Assembly (NCBI RefSeq): GCF_037890695.1 | Contig: NZ_CP149571.1 | Span: forward strand, 2,262,001 to 2,326,000 | Direction of reading: 5' to 3' | Length of the DNA stretch: 64,000 bases | From: Aeromonas jandaei | GTDB lineage: Bacteria > Pseudomonadota > Gammaproteobacteria > Enterobacterales > Aeromonadaceae | Notes under the pieces: generated by a model | What the model was told of the DNA's origin: nothing | The model's database searches: none | Seen by the model: the letters and a program-made list of their open reading frames with translations, nothing else | Position numbers and translations under genes: made by a program | Shown: piece after piece, positions 18,233 through 27,860 of the stretch | Layout: every line of letters starts with the position of its first letter | Position numbering within the stretch: position 1 is the stretch's first letter

Positions 18233-19594
18233 TTATTGGGTCAGCTTATCGCTGCCGCCGATGGCACGATAGACCTTCGCTGTAGTGTTGAGTTGTTCCT
18301 TCTGCTGAGCCAGCAGGCTTTGCTCGGCATCCCACAGGCGGTTCTGCTCGTCGAGCCAGGCCTGAACTCCGGTAGCCCCAGCTTCAAAGCGCGCCTTGGC
18401 CAATCGCTCAGACTCTTTGGCATACCCGAGTTGTTCCTGCAGGTAGCTGAGCCGCTGTTGGCCGTAGCTGCGAGCTGCCAGATTGTCTTCCACCTCGACC
18501 AGTGCGGTATAGAGCTGCTTGCGAAACTCGGTTTCGGCAATCTGGTAATCAACTTGTGAGCTCGCAATAGCAAGACGGGTGTGGTTGTACTCAAGGAAGG
18601 GGAGGGCAAGGGTTGCACCCAGAGAGCCGACCGGATTTTGCAGCACCTGCGCCAGTCTGTCCGAGGCTGTGCTGGCACTGCCGGTCAGGGTGAGGCTCGG
18701 ATAAAAACCGGTGCGGATCTCATCCCCTCTGGCCAGGGCTTTGCGCAGCCGCAGCTCCGCCGCTTTCACATCGGGGCGACGGGCCAGCAGATCGGCTGGA
18801 ATGCCGACTGCAAGTTCAGGAATGGGCTGGGTTGTCAGCGAAGTCGGTGCATACTCCAGCTGTCCGTGGCTGCGGCCAAGCAGCAGGCGCAAGGCATTAC
18901 GGGCCTGCTCCTGCTGCGCCTTGAGAGAGGCGAGCTCAGCCTGTTTGCCCGCTTGCTGCTGGCGGGCCTGTGCCAGATCGAGTCGGGTTATGGCCCCGGC
19001 CTTGTATTTGGCCTGGGTCAACTGTTCGGTGCGAGCCAGGTTGGCCAGCTGTTGCTCGCTCAAGGTAATGGCCGAGGCGAGATAGCCAAGCTGCCAATAC
19101 TGCTCGAGGCTATTGCCGATCAGCATCAGACGGGTGCTGGCCAGATCCTGCTCGCTGGCGGCCGCTTCCCAGCTTGCCTGATCCCGCGCCGATGCCAGCT
19201 TGCCCCACAGATCCACTTCATAGCTCAGGCCAAGTGATGGCCCCATACTGCTGGTTGATTTACCGCTCTTCAGATCCTTGTTGCTACTCGCGCCCAAGCT
19301 GCCATTGACCGAGGGGGTGAGATTGGTATCGGCCTGATCAGCACCCAGCCGGGCGCTCTTGAGATTGAGGGCGGCAATGCGCATGTCCGGGTTGGCGGCC
19401 AGCACCGCCTCAACCAGCTGGTTGAGCTGCGGGTCGTGAAAGGCCTGCCACCAGGGGCCAGCCTGGGTGGCAAGCTGTTCGCTGTTCGCCTGCTGCCAGA
19501 CGGGAGCGATGGCGAGATCTTGCCGGTGATAGGTGCTCTGCTGGCTGCAGCCACCAAGGGCGATACAGAGAGCCAGCCAGGATAATTTGTACAT
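18233..19594 (-). CDS. oprM: Outer-membrane efflux factor, OprM/NodT-type lipoprotein
   Basis: A 453-residue TolC-like outer-membrane channel of the NodT/OprM group. A lipoprotein signal MYKLSWLALCIALGGC gives Cys16, and two repeats of the OEP helical domain follow. Typical segments are LAVGIPADLLARRPDVKAAE and LPFLEYNHTR. The frame continues upstream to 19690, but ATG 19594 has AGGGAA upstream and gives the lipobox. It begins one base after the macB stop codon, so it forms an operon with macA and macB and is probably their dedicated exit duct. It may also serve AcrAB. In Aeromonas this gene marks the right border of the O-antigen locus. Confidence 0.9.
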   Translation of the reverse strand: MYKLSWLALCIALGGCSQQSTYHRQDLAIAPVWQQANSEQLATQAGPWWQAFHDPQLNQLVEAVLAANPDMRIAALNLKSARLGADQADTNLTPSVNGSLGASSNKDLKSGKSTSSMGPSLGLSYEVDLWGKLASARDQASWEAAASEQDLASTRLMLIGNSLEQYWQLGYLASAITLSEQQLANLARTEQLTQAKYKAGAITRLDLAQARQQQAGKQAELASLKAQQEQARNALRLLLGRSHGQLEYAPTSLTTQPIPELAVGIPADLLARRPDVKAAELRLRKALARGDEIRTGFYPSLTLTGSASTASDRLAQVLQNPVGSLGATLALPFLEYNHTRLAIASSQVDYQIAETEFRKQLYTALVEVEDNLAARSYGQQRLSYLQEQLGYAKESERLAKARFEAGATGVQAWLDEQNRLWDAEQSLLAQQKEQLNTTAKVYRAIGGSDKLTQ

Positions 19595-19595
19595 G

Positions 19596-21539
19596 TTATT
19601 CCCTCGCCAGTGCGACCACGGGGTCGAGCCTTGCCGCGTTGCGCGCTGGCAGATAACCAAACAGGATCCCGATGAGTGACGAGCAGCCAAAGGCCATCAG
19701 GATAGAGAAGAGCGAGAACTGCATCTTGATGCTGTCGACCAGCAGGGAGAAGAGCATGCCGATCCCGAGGGAGAGGCCAACCCCGCAAATCCCACCGAGC
19801 AGACTTACCATCACTGCTTCAATCAGGAATTGCTGCAATATGTCGGACTGACGGGCTCCGACCGCCATGCGGATGCCGATCTCGCGGGTTCGCTCCACCA
19901 CCGACACCAGCATGATGTTCATTACCCCGACACCGCCGACGATCAGCGAGATCAGCGCGATGGCCGAGACCATCAGGGTCATGGTGGCGGTCGTTTTCTC
20001 CACAGACTTGATGATGCTGTCGCTGCTGAAGGTGAAGAAGTCCTTCACGCCGTGGCGTTTGGTCAACAGCTCGATCACCGCCTGCTCCGCCAGTGCCGGC
20101 TGTATGCCATCCTTGACCCGAATGGTGAGCTGGCTGAAGTGATGCTGCGAAATCAGGCGGCTCATCACCGCACTGTAGGGGAGCCAGACATTGACCGACT
20201 GGCTGGATGGGCCAAAACCTGTCTCCTGCGAGACAACCCCGATGATGCGCACCGGCAGCGTGCCGACCATCACCACCTTGCCAACGGGATCATCCTTGCC
20301 AAGCAGGCTGCCAATACTCTTCTTGTCCACCACGGCGACGGCAGCACGCTGCTGGATGTCTTGCCATTCGAGCAGGCGTCCGCTCACCAGCGTCATTCCT
20401 TTCACCTTGAAGTAGTCGTTGCTCACCCCGGTCACGCTGCCACTGCTGGTCTTGTTGCGGTAACGCAGCTGGCCCGGGCTGGCAATCTCGGGACTGGCGC
20501 CGGCCAGATAGGGTTGCCCGAGCAGAGCATCGAGATCCCCCTTGTTGAGGGTCTGGATGCTCGCCATCTTCTCATCACCCCACCCCTTGCCCGGGAATAT
20601 CTCGATGGTGTTGGTGCCCATGGCATTGATCTGGTCGATCACCTTGGTTCTAGCCCCTTGTCCCAGCGCGACCACGCTCACCACGGCGGCGATACCGATG
20701 ATGATGCCGAGCATGGTGAGGAAGGTGCGCATCCGATGGGCCAGCATGGCGTGAACCGCCATACGCCCCGCCTCCCGATAGCGATCCCAGTCATAACTGG
20801 CCCCTTCGCCAGCGGCTGGTGGCACGTTGAGGACAGGTTGGTTGGCGGCGACCTTGCGTCCGCTATCTTCCTGCACCCGACCATCCTTGAGGGTAATAAT
20901 CCGGTCGGCGTGGCTGGCCACCTCCATGTCATGGGTCACCAGAATGATGGTGTGCCCCTGCTGATGGAGCTCTTTGAGGATCGCCATCACCTCCTTGCCG
21001 CTCTGGCTGTCCAGCGCGCCGGTTGGTTCGTCCGCCAGGATCACCTCGCCACCATTGGCCAGCGCCCGGGCAATACTGACCCGTTGCTGCTGGCCGCCGG
21101 AGAGTTGTCCCGGCGTATGGTGACTGCGCTCGGCGAGCCCGAGGCGACCGAGCAGCTGACGTGCCCGTGCTTGTCGGTCATGGCGACTGGTACCGGCATA
21201 GATGGCCGGGATCTCGACGTTGGCGGCCGCATCGAGATGGGGCAGCAGGTGATAGCGCTGGAAGATAAAGCCGAAGTGGTGGCAGCGCAGGCGGGCGAGC
21301 GCCAGCGCATCGAGCGTCGCGGTATCCTCTCCCCGGAACAGATACTGGCCACCGCTGGGGCGATCGAGGCAGCCCAGCAGGTTCATCAGGGTCGATTTGC
21401 CGGAGCCGGAGGCGCCAACGATGGCGATCATCTCTCCGGCTTCGATAACGAGATCAAGGGGATGGAGGACGGTCACCTCCTGCTCGCCGCTCTGGTAGCG
21501 CCGCTCGATCCCTTTTAGCTGGATCAGGGGCTCACTCAT
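19596..21539 (-). CDS. macB: MacB-type ABC transporter, ATPase fused to permease
   Basis: A 647-residue protein. The N-terminal ABC domain has Walker A GASGSGKST (residues 42-50), signature LSGGQQQR and Walker B VILADEPTGALD. The C-terminal half has four TM segments with a large periplasmic domain between TM1 and TM2 (the FtsX/MacB_PCD layout). MacB works as a mechanotransmission pump with MacA and an outer-membrane channel, exporting macrolides, peptides, siderophores or heme intermediates. The ATG overlaps the macA stop (ATGA), and the OMF gene follows one base after the stop. Confidence 0.95.
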   Translation of the reverse strand: MSEPLIQLKGIERRYQSGEQEVTVLHPLDLVIEAGEMIAIVGASGSGKSTLMNLLGCLDRPSGGQYLFRGEDTATLDALALARLRCHHFGFIFQRYHLLPHLDAAANVEIPAIYAGTSRHDRQARARQLLGRLGLAERSHHTPGQLSGGQQQRVSIARALANGGEVILADEPTGALDSQSGKEVMAILKELHQQGHTIILVTHDMEVASHADRIITLKDGRVQEDSGRKVAANQPVLNVPPAAGEGASYDWDRYREAGRMAVHAMLAHRMRTFLTMLGIIIGIAAVVSVVALGQGARTKVIDQINAMGTNTIEIFPGKGWGDEKMASIQTLNKGDLDALLGQPYLAGASPEIASPGQLRYRNKTSSGSVTGVSNDYFKVKGMTLVSGRLLEWQDIQQRAAVAVVDKKSIGSLLGKDDPVGKVVMVGTLPVRIIGVVSQETGFGPSSQSVNVWLPYSAVMSRLISQHHFSQLTIRVKDGIQPALAEQAVIELLTKRHGVKDFFTFSSDSIIKSVEKTTATMTLMVSAIALISLIVGGVGVMNIMLVSVVERTREIGIRMAVGARQSDILQQFLIEAVMVSLLGGICGVGLSLGIGMLFSLLVDSIKMQFSLFSILMAFGCSSLIGILFGYLPARNAARLDPVVALARE

Positions 21540-22699
21540 AGCATGACCGCCACATCATCCTGAGCGGCAGGTGCGCCGTGATTGAGCTGCACCTGCTCTT
21601 TTTCGTCCAGACCGCTCACGACTTCGATCCGGATTTCATCTTTCATGCCGGTCTTGATATGGCGGGTTTCGGTCGTCTCATCGTCCTTGATCACAGTGAC
21701 TTCATACTCGTTGTCTCCCAGCGACTTGCCGAGGGCGGTTTGCGGCACAGTGAGTACCTGCTTGCGCTCACCGAGCACTATGGTCACCTGGGCCGTCATG
21801 GCGACCCGCAGGGTATGGTCGGGGTTGGGCACATCGAACAGGGCGTAGTAGTAGACGGCTGCATTGCTGGTGGTGGTACCGGTTGCAGCCTGATCGTTGA
21901 TGTTGGTGGGCGCTAACTCCACGGCGCGCAATTTCCCCTGATAGCGGGTATCCGGATCGCCAATCAGGGTGAAATAGACCGGCATCCCCGCTTTCACCTT
22001 GGTGACATCCGCTTCGGAGATCTGCGCCTTGACCGTCATGGTATCGAGGTCGGCCAGCTTGAGCACGGTCGGTACCGTCTGGCTCGCTGCCAGTGTCTGG
22101 CCCTGGCGGGTGACAATGGTAATCACGGTGCCATCCATCGGCGCCAGGATCTTGGTGTAGCCGAGCTCGGTTTTGGCTCGCTCCACCTTGATGATGGCGT
22201 TGTCGATGTTGGCCTGACTGCTTTGCAGATCAGCCCGGGTGACGGCCAGCTGCGCTTCGGCGCTCTCCAGATCGGCGCGCGAACTCGCCTCCTGCCTGAA
22301 CATCTGTGACTGGCGCTGCCATGCCAGCTGATACTGCTTGAGCTGAGCCTGCTTGATCTTGAGCTGGGCGCGGTTGCTTGCCAGCTCGGCCTCGGCGGTT
22401 TTCAGGTTGTTCTGGGCGATGAGCGGATCAATCTCCGCCAGCAAATCCCCCTTCTTGACCCGATCGCCTGCCTCGACCGCCAGCTTGGTGACCTGGCCGG
22501 AAACCTGAGCGCCGACATCAACCTGTTCAACGGCTTGAAGCACGCCGCTGGCCAGCACGGTCTGGGCAATATCTTCCCGGGTAACCGGCGCTTTGAGGAT
22601 CGCTTTGGGAGGATCGCTTGGCCATACCAGCCAGCCGATCAGTGCCAGCCCGAGCAGAGTGAAGATCGCCCGGGTTCTCAGCTTGGAGCTTATTTTCAT
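21536..22699 (-). CDS. macA: MacA-type periplasmic adaptor
   Basis: A 387-residue membrane-fusion protein. There is one N-terminal TM anchor (FTLLGLALIGWLVW), lipoyl halves at VDVGAQVSGQVTKLAVEAGD and GYTKILAPMDGTVI, a helical hairpin (about residues 95-175) and a beta-barrel region. It is the first gene of the macA-macB-OMF operon and bridges MacB to the outer-membrane factor. The 3' end overlaps the macB start by four bases (ATGA). The operon's promoter must lie in the ~150-base spacer before the ppaC terminator. Confidence 0.94.
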   Translation of the reverse strand: MKISSKLRTRAIFTLLGLALIGWLVWPSDPPKAILKAPVTREDIAQTVLASGVLQAVEQVDVGAQVSGQVTKLAVEAGDRVKKGDLLAEIDPLIAQNNLKTAEAELASNRAQLKIKQAQLKQYQLAWQRQSQMFRQEASSRADLESAEAQLAVTRADLQSSQANIDNAIIKVERAKTELGYTKILAPMDGTVITIVTRQGQTLAASQTVPTVLKLADLDTMTVKAQISEADVTKVKAGMPVYFTLIGDPDTRYQGKLRAVELAPTNINDQAATGTTTSNAAVYYYALFDVPNPDHTLRVAMTAQVTIVLGERKQVLTVPQTALGKSLGDNEYEVTVIKDDETTETRHIKTGMKDEIRIEVVSGLDEKEQVQLNHGAPAAQDDVAVML

Positions 22700-22850
22700 T
22701 GAACACCTGAATGAAATCAGAACACGAAAGGGTTACAGGGCGACAATCGTGCAGCAAAGCCATGGCAAATAACAGCCGAAAATATGTAAGCAAAGTTATG
22801 GTGTTACCTGTCAATTGGGGGGCAAGTCGCGACTCGAGCGGTGGTGAAAT

Positions 22851-22880
22851 AAAAAAGCCCCGCACAGAGGCGGGGCTTTT
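22851..22880 (-). terminator. ppaC terminator
   Basis: Arms AAAAGCCCCGC (22853-22863) and GCGGGGCTTTT (22870-22880) with a 6-base loop. T-runs are present on both strands, so it may work in both directions. It lies 25 bases after the ppaC stop codon. Confidence 0.9.
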
Positions 22881-22904
22881 GCTGAGGCTTGGTGATAGGC
22901 ATGC

Positions 22905-23795
22905 TTAAGCCTTGGCCAGCAACTCCATCACCCAGGGCAGCCCCTGCTTCTTGCGGCTGACAAAGCCGGGGTGGTAGCTGGACTCTGCCGGTACTTTGGC
23001 ATGGCGGGTAAAGTAGATGCGGCTGGCGGCGGCGGTCAGGTCGGTCACCATCAGGACGAAGAAGTCGAGCCCTTCGGCTTCAACACGGTGTGCCATCTCT
23101 TGCTGCAGAGTGTCGATCTGGTCGGCAAGCTGTTGTTCGCTGCCCACTTCAATCTGGCTCATGATGAAGTTCAGACCTTCGGCCTGGAATGCTTTCTCAT
23201 CCTGCTGCAGCAACTGAGCAGGAGTGAGGCCGCTCAGATCGGTTTTTGCCATCAGCAGCTGTTGACCAAACTCGGCCAGCGATACCTCGGCCAGCGGTGC
23301 AAGACGCTCGCAGGCGATCTTGTCATGCTCGGTGGTGGTTGGCGAGGTGAGACAGAGTGTGTCGCTCATGATGGCACCCAGCATCAGACGAGCCTGGCTG
23401 CGGGTAACGACACCTTGTTGGCTCAGCAGATCAAAAGCGATGGTGCAGGTGCAGCCAACGGCACGGATCCAGGCATCCAGCGGAGACTGGGTGATCAGGG
23501 AGCCGAGGCGGTGGTGATCCACCAGACCCAGCACATTGGCCTGGGAGAGGGTGGCTGGGCCCTGCTCCAGATCACTGAAGTCGACCAGCCAGACATCTTT
23601 ATCGGTCAGATCCTGAGTCAGCAGCTCGGGCTCGGCAACACCTGCTTGCTCCAGAATGAAGCGGGTTTCGGTACGCAGATCGCCGAGGCGCCATGGGGTG
23701 GCCTGACGGCCTTGTGCATTGAGCCAGTCAGCGATCACCAGAGCGCTGCAGATACTGTCACTGTCGGGATTCTTGTGGCCAAAAACGTGGATCAT
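22905..23795 (-). CDS. ppaC: Manganese-dependent inorganic pyrophosphatase (class C, DHH family)
   Basis: A 296-residue cytosolic enzyme that splits pyrophosphate. N-terminal MIHVFGHKNPDSDSI carries the first metal ligands. The DHH motif is in LGLVDHHRLGS, and the C-terminal DHHA2 substrate region ends in SRKKQGLPWVM. All are intact. The frame extends upstream, but ATG 23795 gives the family start and has GAGG on the minus strand upstream. A single gene with its own terminator. Confidence 0.95.
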   Translation of the reverse strand: MIHVFGHKNPDSDSICSALVIADWLNAQGRQATPWRLGDLRTETRFILEQAGVAEPELLTQDLTDKDVWLVDFSDLEQGPATLSQANVLGLVDHHRLGSLITQSPLDAWIRAVGCTCTIAFDLLSQQGVVTRSQARLMLGAIMSDTLCLTSPTTTEHDKIACERLAPLAEVSLAEFGQQLLMAKTDLSGLTPAQLLQQDEKAFQAEGLNFIMSQIEVGSEQQLADQIDTLQQEMAHRVEAEGLDFFVLMVTDLTAAASRIYFTRHAKVPAESSYHPGFVSRKKQGLPWVMELLAKA

Positions 23796-24035
23796 AGACA
23801 AAGCCTCACAATTGGATACCCATAAAGGGGGCAACACTATGCGAAATCCCCCTCGTCAAGGCAACCCGATCCCGGCAGATGTTGCTGCCTGCTTGGCCAA
23901 ATCCACCATTTTATTGATCTGGGTCGGTGATCTTACCGTCTCGGCAAATGGCATGGGGTGTCTTTCTACTGCTGACTATGCATGCTATTGCCAGAGCCAG
24001 CCGGTGGATATGTTGCCATCAGGCTGGCCAGGGGA

Positions 24036-25700
24036 TTAATGGTGCAGCAGCTCGCGTGCGTTGGCCAGGGTAATGTCGGTGATCTGATCCCCTCCCAGCA
24101 GGCGAGCCAGTTCGTTGAGCCGGGCGCTCTGATCGAGCGCATCCATCCGGGTTTCGGTGGTCTTGCCGTCGGTGTGCTTGCTCACCACCATGTGCTGGTG
24201 GCCATTGCCCGCCACCTGCGGCAAGTGAGTGACCACCATCACCTGAGTCGACTCGCCAAGCTGACGTAGCAGGCGACCCACCACGGCCGCTGTCGGGCCG
24301 CTGATCCCCACATCCACCTCATCGAAAATCAGGGTCGGAGTGGAGACCTTGCGAGCGCTGATCACTACGATGGCAAGGCTGATACGCGATAGTTCACCGC
24401 CCGAAGCCACCTTGCCAAGCGGCTGGATCGGTTGGCCCGGGTTGGTGGTGACCATAAATTCGACCCGATCTATACCCAGCGGAGAGAGGCTGCTCTGGGC
24501 ATCGGGGCGCACCTCGATGGCAAAGCGACCATCGGGCATCGCCAGTTCGTGCATGCTGCTGGTCACCTTGGCGCCCAGCTCCTGGGCGTAACGCTGGCGG
24601 CTCTGGCTCAGGGCCTCGGCGGCCTGAACAAACGCCTGACGGGCCTCGGCCAGCTCGTCTTCCATCCCCTCTAGCCGTTCCTCGTCTGAGTTGAGGCGGG
24701 CGAGATCAGAGGCCAGCTCCTGATGATGCTGGGCCAGATCTGCCGGTTTGACGTGATGTTTGCGGGCCAGATTGATTGCCTTGGAGAGGCGGGTTTCCAG
24801 TTCGTTGAAACGTTCGGGATCCAGCTCCAGCCGATCCAGATAGCTGCGCAGTTCGCTGTGGCTCTCCTGCACCCCGATCAGGGCTTCGTTCAGCATCTCC
24901 AGCACAGGGGTGAGGCGGCTGTCCATGCTGACCAGCCCCTCGGCCCGATCAACGGCGGTCTGCAGCAGACCGGCAATGGTGGTTTCTTCGTTGTCGTAGA
25001 GCAGATCGAGGCAAAAGCCGCACTCCTGCATCAATTCGGTGCCGTTGGCCAGCCGTTGGTGCTCCTCCTCGATCTCCTCAAACTCGCCCGGCTGCAGGGC
25101 AAATTCGTCCAGCTCCTGCACCTGATACTCGATAAGCTGGCGACGGGCCTCCCGCTGCTGCTGCTCGGCCTTGAGCCGGTTAAGTTCGTTTTGCAGCTGG
25201 CGCCACTGCTGATAGTGCTGGCGTACTTCGTCGAGCAGCAGATGGTGGCCGGCGTAGCCGTCGAGCAGGGCGAGCTGGTAGTCGGGTTTGAGCAGCATCT
25301 GGTGGGCATGCTGGCCGTGTACGTTGACCAGCAGCTGGCCCAGATTCTTGAGCTGGGTGAGGGGGACGGGCACGCCATTGATATAGCTGCGCGAACGCCC
25401 TTCGGCAGAGATGACTCGCCGCACGATGCACTCACCTTCGTTCTCCAGCTCGTTGGTCGCGAGCCAGGCACGGGCGGCCGGGTTGTTGTCGAGCAGGAAG
25501 CGGGCGCTGACCTCGCTTTTGTCGCTATCGGGCCGCACCATGCTGGCTTCGGCCCGCTCACCCAGACAGAGACCGAGAGCGTCGATGGCGATGGATTTAC
25601 CGGCACCGGTCTCACCTGTGATGCAGGTCATCCCCGGTTGCAGATCGAGTTCGAGAAACTTGACGATGGCGAAGTTGTTGACGGTCAGCTGGGTCAGCAT
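24036..25700 (-). CDS. recN: DNA repair protein RecN
   Basis: A 554-residue SMC-like ATPase acting in double-strand break repair. Walker A is TGETGAGKS (residues 28-36). Long coiled-coil arms fill the middle. The C-terminal ATPase half has the signature SGGELSRISLA and Walker B PTLIFDEVDVGISG. Full length (E. coli RecN is 553). Two LexA boxes overlap its promoter, so it belongs to the SOS regulon. nadK lies directly upstream on the same strand, as in E. coli, but bamE, which follows recN there, is located at 45.5 kb here. Confidence 0.97.
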   Translation of the reverse strand: MLTQLTVNNFAIVKFLELDLQPGMTCITGETGAGKSIAIDALGLCLGERAEASMVRPDSDKSEVSARFLLDNNPAARAWLATNELENEGECIVRRVISAEGRSRSYINGVPVPLTQLKNLGQLLVNVHGQHAHQMLLKPDYQLALLDGYAGHHLLLDEVRQHYQQWRQLQNELNRLKAEQQQREARRQLIEYQVQELDEFALQPGEFEEIEEEHQRLANGTELMQECGFCLDLLYDNEETTIAGLLQTAVDRAEGLVSMDSRLTPVLEMLNEALIGVQESHSELRSYLDRLELDPERFNELETRLSKAINLARKHHVKPADLAQHHQELASDLARLNSDEERLEGMEDELAEARQAFVQAAEALSQSRQRYAQELGAKVTSSMHELAMPDGRFAIEVRPDAQSSLSPLGIDRVEFMVTTNPGQPIQPLGKVASGGELSRISLAIVVISARKVSTPTLIFDEVDVGISGPTAAVVGRLLRQLGESTQVMVVTHLPQVAGNGHQHMVVSKHTDGKTTETRMDALDQSARLNELARLLGGDQITDITLANARELLHH

Positions 25701-25727
25701 AGTCTCATCCTGTATAGGTCAACATTA

Positions 25728-25743
25728 CTGTGTATGCATCCAG
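25728..25743. promoter_or_regulatory. LexA box 1 of recN
   Basis: CTGT-N8-CCAG, one base off the LexA consensus CTGT-N8-ACAG, 28 bases upstream of the recN start. Confidence 0.75.
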
Positions 25744-25749
25744 TATATA

Positions 25750-25765
25750 CTGGTCTTATATACAG
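25750..25765. promoter_or_regulatory. LexA box 2 of recN
   Basis: CTGG-N8-ACAG, one base off consensus. Read on the minus strand it begins TACTGTATATAA, nearly the same as the E. coli recN operator as I recall it. Boxes 1 and 2 are 22 bases apart, so LexA dimers would sit on the same face about two helix turns apart. Confidence 0.8.
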
Positions 25766-25898
25766 TAAAGAGGGCGCCACCATTTTTAACAAAGGAAAGC
25801 CGCGCCAGTGCGGTATAGCTATGAGAATGCGGTGCTGACTATTGGCGCGAGGTACTGATATGAGAGTGCAGGGGACGTTGCCACAAAAGAAAAGAGAA

Positions 25899-25918
25899 GG
25901 GCGCCAATTCAGGCGCCC
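25899..25918 (-). terminator. nadK terminator
   Basis: Arms GGGCGCC (25899-25905) and GGCGCCC (25912-25918) with a 6-base loop. On the minus strand TTCTCTTTTCTTTTG follows. It lies between nadK and recN, so recN relies mainly on its own SOS promoter. Confidence 0.75.
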
Positions 25919-25950
25919 TCTGTGGCAATGCCGTTGTCGGTCAGCGCCGA

Positions 25951-26835
25951 TTAAAACAGCTTGCTGCCCCAGCCGAGCTTGTTGCGCAGCACGTGGAAGT
26001 AGCTGTAGTCGAGCGGATGCACCAGATGAAGCTGATGGTGGCTCTTCTTGATGAGGATCTCGTCCCCCGGGTGGACAGCAAGCGTCACCTGACCGTCACA
26101 ACTCACCTGCATGGCATCGTCCTGATTGTCCGGCGAGACCAGCAGCCGCACTTCGCTGTCGGCATCGAGTACAATGGGGCGACTGCTGAGGGTATGCGGG
26201 AACATGGGCACCAGCGTGATGGCGTTGAGCTTGGGGGTGAGGATGGCGCCACCTGCCGATAGGGAGTAGGCAGTTGAGCCGGTCGGTGTGGCGACAATGA
26301 TGCCATCCGAGCGCTGGCTATACATAAAGCTGCCATCGATATAGACCTCGAACTCGATCATGTGGGCGATCTTGCCCGGGTGCAGCACCGCTTCGTTGAC
26401 CGCCAGATTACTCGACTTGCGCTCGCCATGGCGATAGACCGAGGCTTCCAGCAGGAAGCGGTGCTCGCTTTTGTAGTGGCCGGAGAGCACCTGTTCCAGC
26501 GGCAGTAGGTAATCCTGCGGCGAGAGATCGGTTAGAAAGCCGAGGTTGCCCCGGTTGACCCCGATCACCGCCACATCGAAGCGCGACAGTACCCGCGCCG
26601 CGCCCAGCATGTTGCCGTCACCGCCGACTACGATGGCCAGATCGGCCTGCTGGCCGAGCTGAACCAGATCCATGACGTTTTCATCGAGGATGCTCAGGGT
26701 CTGGGCAACCCGGCTCTCCACCAGTACCCGGAAACCGCGTGAGGTCAGGTATTGATGCAGGCCGGTCAGCGTCTGGTTGGCTCCCTCGTGGTGAGGCTTG
26801 CCAATCAGGGCGATGGTTTTGAACGGAGAATCCAT
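25951..26835 (-). CDS. nadK: NAD kinase
   Basis: A 294-residue enzyme making NADP+ from NAD+ and ATP. The diagnostic [15 protein letters not shown] is at residues 69-83, and the NAD-binding [20 protein letters not shown] and [14 protein letters not shown] segments are intact. The frame continues to a GTG at 26886, but ATG 26835 ([14 protein letters not shown]) matches the family start. It is divergent from grpE, the same arrangement as in E. coli. Confidence 0.96.
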   Translation of the reverse strand: MDSPFKTIALIGKPHHEGANQTLTGLHQYLTSRGFRVLVESRVAQTLSILDENVMDLVQLGQQADLAIVVGGDGNMLGAARVLSRFDVAVIGVNRGNLGFLTDLSPQDYLLPLEQVLSGHYKSEHRFLLEASVYRHGERKSSNLAVNEAVLHPGKIAHMIEFEVYIDGSFMYSQRSDGIIVATPTGSTAYSLSAGGAILTPKLNAITLVPMFPHTLSSRPIVLDADSEVRLLVSPDNQDDAMQVSCDGQVTLAVHPGDEILIKKSHHQLHLVHPLDYSYFHVLRNKLGWGSKLF

Positions 26836-27036
26836 AGTCTGTCGGGTCTGGGTGAGTATTGGGGGCAGTATACAGCGGTTTGTCACGCTTGTGACGTCCT
26901 CCCGCGCGCTTCCCTTGCAGAGGGGAGAGGGCTATCTCCTTGACGCTACTGGTTAAAAGCTGAGCTGGATTGCCAGAGATGCAGCAAGGAAAGTGCCAAT
27001 TGTCCTGTCTGCGTGACCCGGATTGCCCTTTTTCCC

Positions 27037-27065
27037 CTTGAAAGACAGGGATCCATCCCCATAAT
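27037..27065 (+). promoter_or_regulatory. Sigma-32 heat-shock promoter of grpE
   Basis: -35 CTTGAAA (27037-27043), a 13-base spacer and -10 CCCCATAAT (27057-27065), essentially the sigma-32 consensus. The grpE start codon is about 85 bases further on. Confidence 0.93.
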
Positions 27066-27150
27066 AGCGCCAACATAGTCGGTCTGATGTCACTGGTCGC
27101 TCAGCCAGACGTCAAGGCCCTCGTAAGTAACCCCGGAATCTGGAGATGTC

Positions 27151-27726
27151 ATGAACCACGAAGAGCAAAAGGTTGAAGCGATGGAGCAAGTGGAAGCCCA
27201 GCCAGTCGAGCCGACCGATGTAGACAGTGAAGTGACAGCCGAGCAGGCCCGTATCGCCGAACTGGAAGAGCAGCTGGAGACCGCCATCCAGAAGGCGGCG
27301 GAAGAGCGCGAACGCGCCCTGCGTACCGCTGCCGAAATGGAGAATCTGCGTCGTCGTACCGAGCTGGACGTGGAGAAGGCGCACAAGTTTGCGCTGGAGA
27401 AGTTCGCCGCCGAGCTGCTGCCGGTGCTGGACAACCTGGAGCGCGCCATCGAGCTCGCCGACAAGGAGAACGACGCCCTCAAGCCGATGGTGGAAGGTGT
27501 CGAGCTGACCCTCAAATCCATGCAGAGCGGTGTGGCCAAGTTCGGTCTGGTTGCGCTGGATCCGACCAACCAGCCGTTTGACCCCAATGCCCATCAGGCG
27601 ATGAGCATGGTGCCGAGTGCCGATGTGGCGCCGAACACCGTGATCGCCGTGATGCAGAAAGGCTATGAGCTGAACGGTCGGGTGATCCGTCCGGCCATGG
27701 TCATGGTATCCAAGGCCGCCGACTGA
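27151..27726 (+). CDS. grpE: GrpE, nucleotide-exchange factor of DnaK
   Basis: A 191-residue co-chaperone that releases ADP from DnaK. A long N-terminal coiled coil (about residues 25-95, with [20 protein letters not shown]) is followed by the C-terminal beta-domain with [11 protein letters not shown] and [20 protein letters not shown]. Full length. AGATGTC bases precede ATG 27151. Its own sigma-32 promoter and a terminator bracket it, so it is a separate unit from dnaK although adjacent. Confidence 0.97.
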   Translation: MNHEEQKVEAMEQVEAQPVEPTDVDSEVTAEQARIAELEEQLETAIQKAAEERERALRTAAEMENLRRRTELDVEKAHKFALEKFAAELLPVLDNLERAIELADKENDALKPMVEGVELTLKSMQSGVAKFGLVALDPTNQPFDPNAHQAMSMVPSADVAPNTVIAVMQKGYELNGRVIRPAMVMVSKAAD

Positions 27727-27745
27727 GTCGGCACTTGATGCCCAG

Positions 27746-27768
27746 GCCCGCCGCTTGGCGGGCTTTTT
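27746..27768 (+). terminator. grpE terminator
   Basis: Arms GCCCGCC (27746-27752) and GGCGGGC (27757-27763), loop GCTT, then five Ts. Confidence 0.88.
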
Positions 27769-27831
27769 GTTTATCTGTCTGGTCTGTCATGGACTGATCA
27801 CGACAAAAGGTAGGGTTTTTGCGGGGCAGGG

Positions 27832-27860
27832 CTTGAAGTGGCCGCTTGCGACCCCATATA
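27832..27860 (+). promoter_or_regulatory. Sigma-32 heat-shock promoter of dnaK
   Basis: -35 CTTGAAG (27832-27838), 13-base spacer, -10 CCCCATATA (27852-27860). The dnaK start is 135 bases downstream, giving a long 5' leader. Confidence 0.92.

Noticed and set aside
19830..21518. 562-codon plus-strand frame opposite macB
   Set aside because: Antisense of a clear ABC transporter; His/Gly/Gln-rich low-complexity translation typical of GC-rich shadows.
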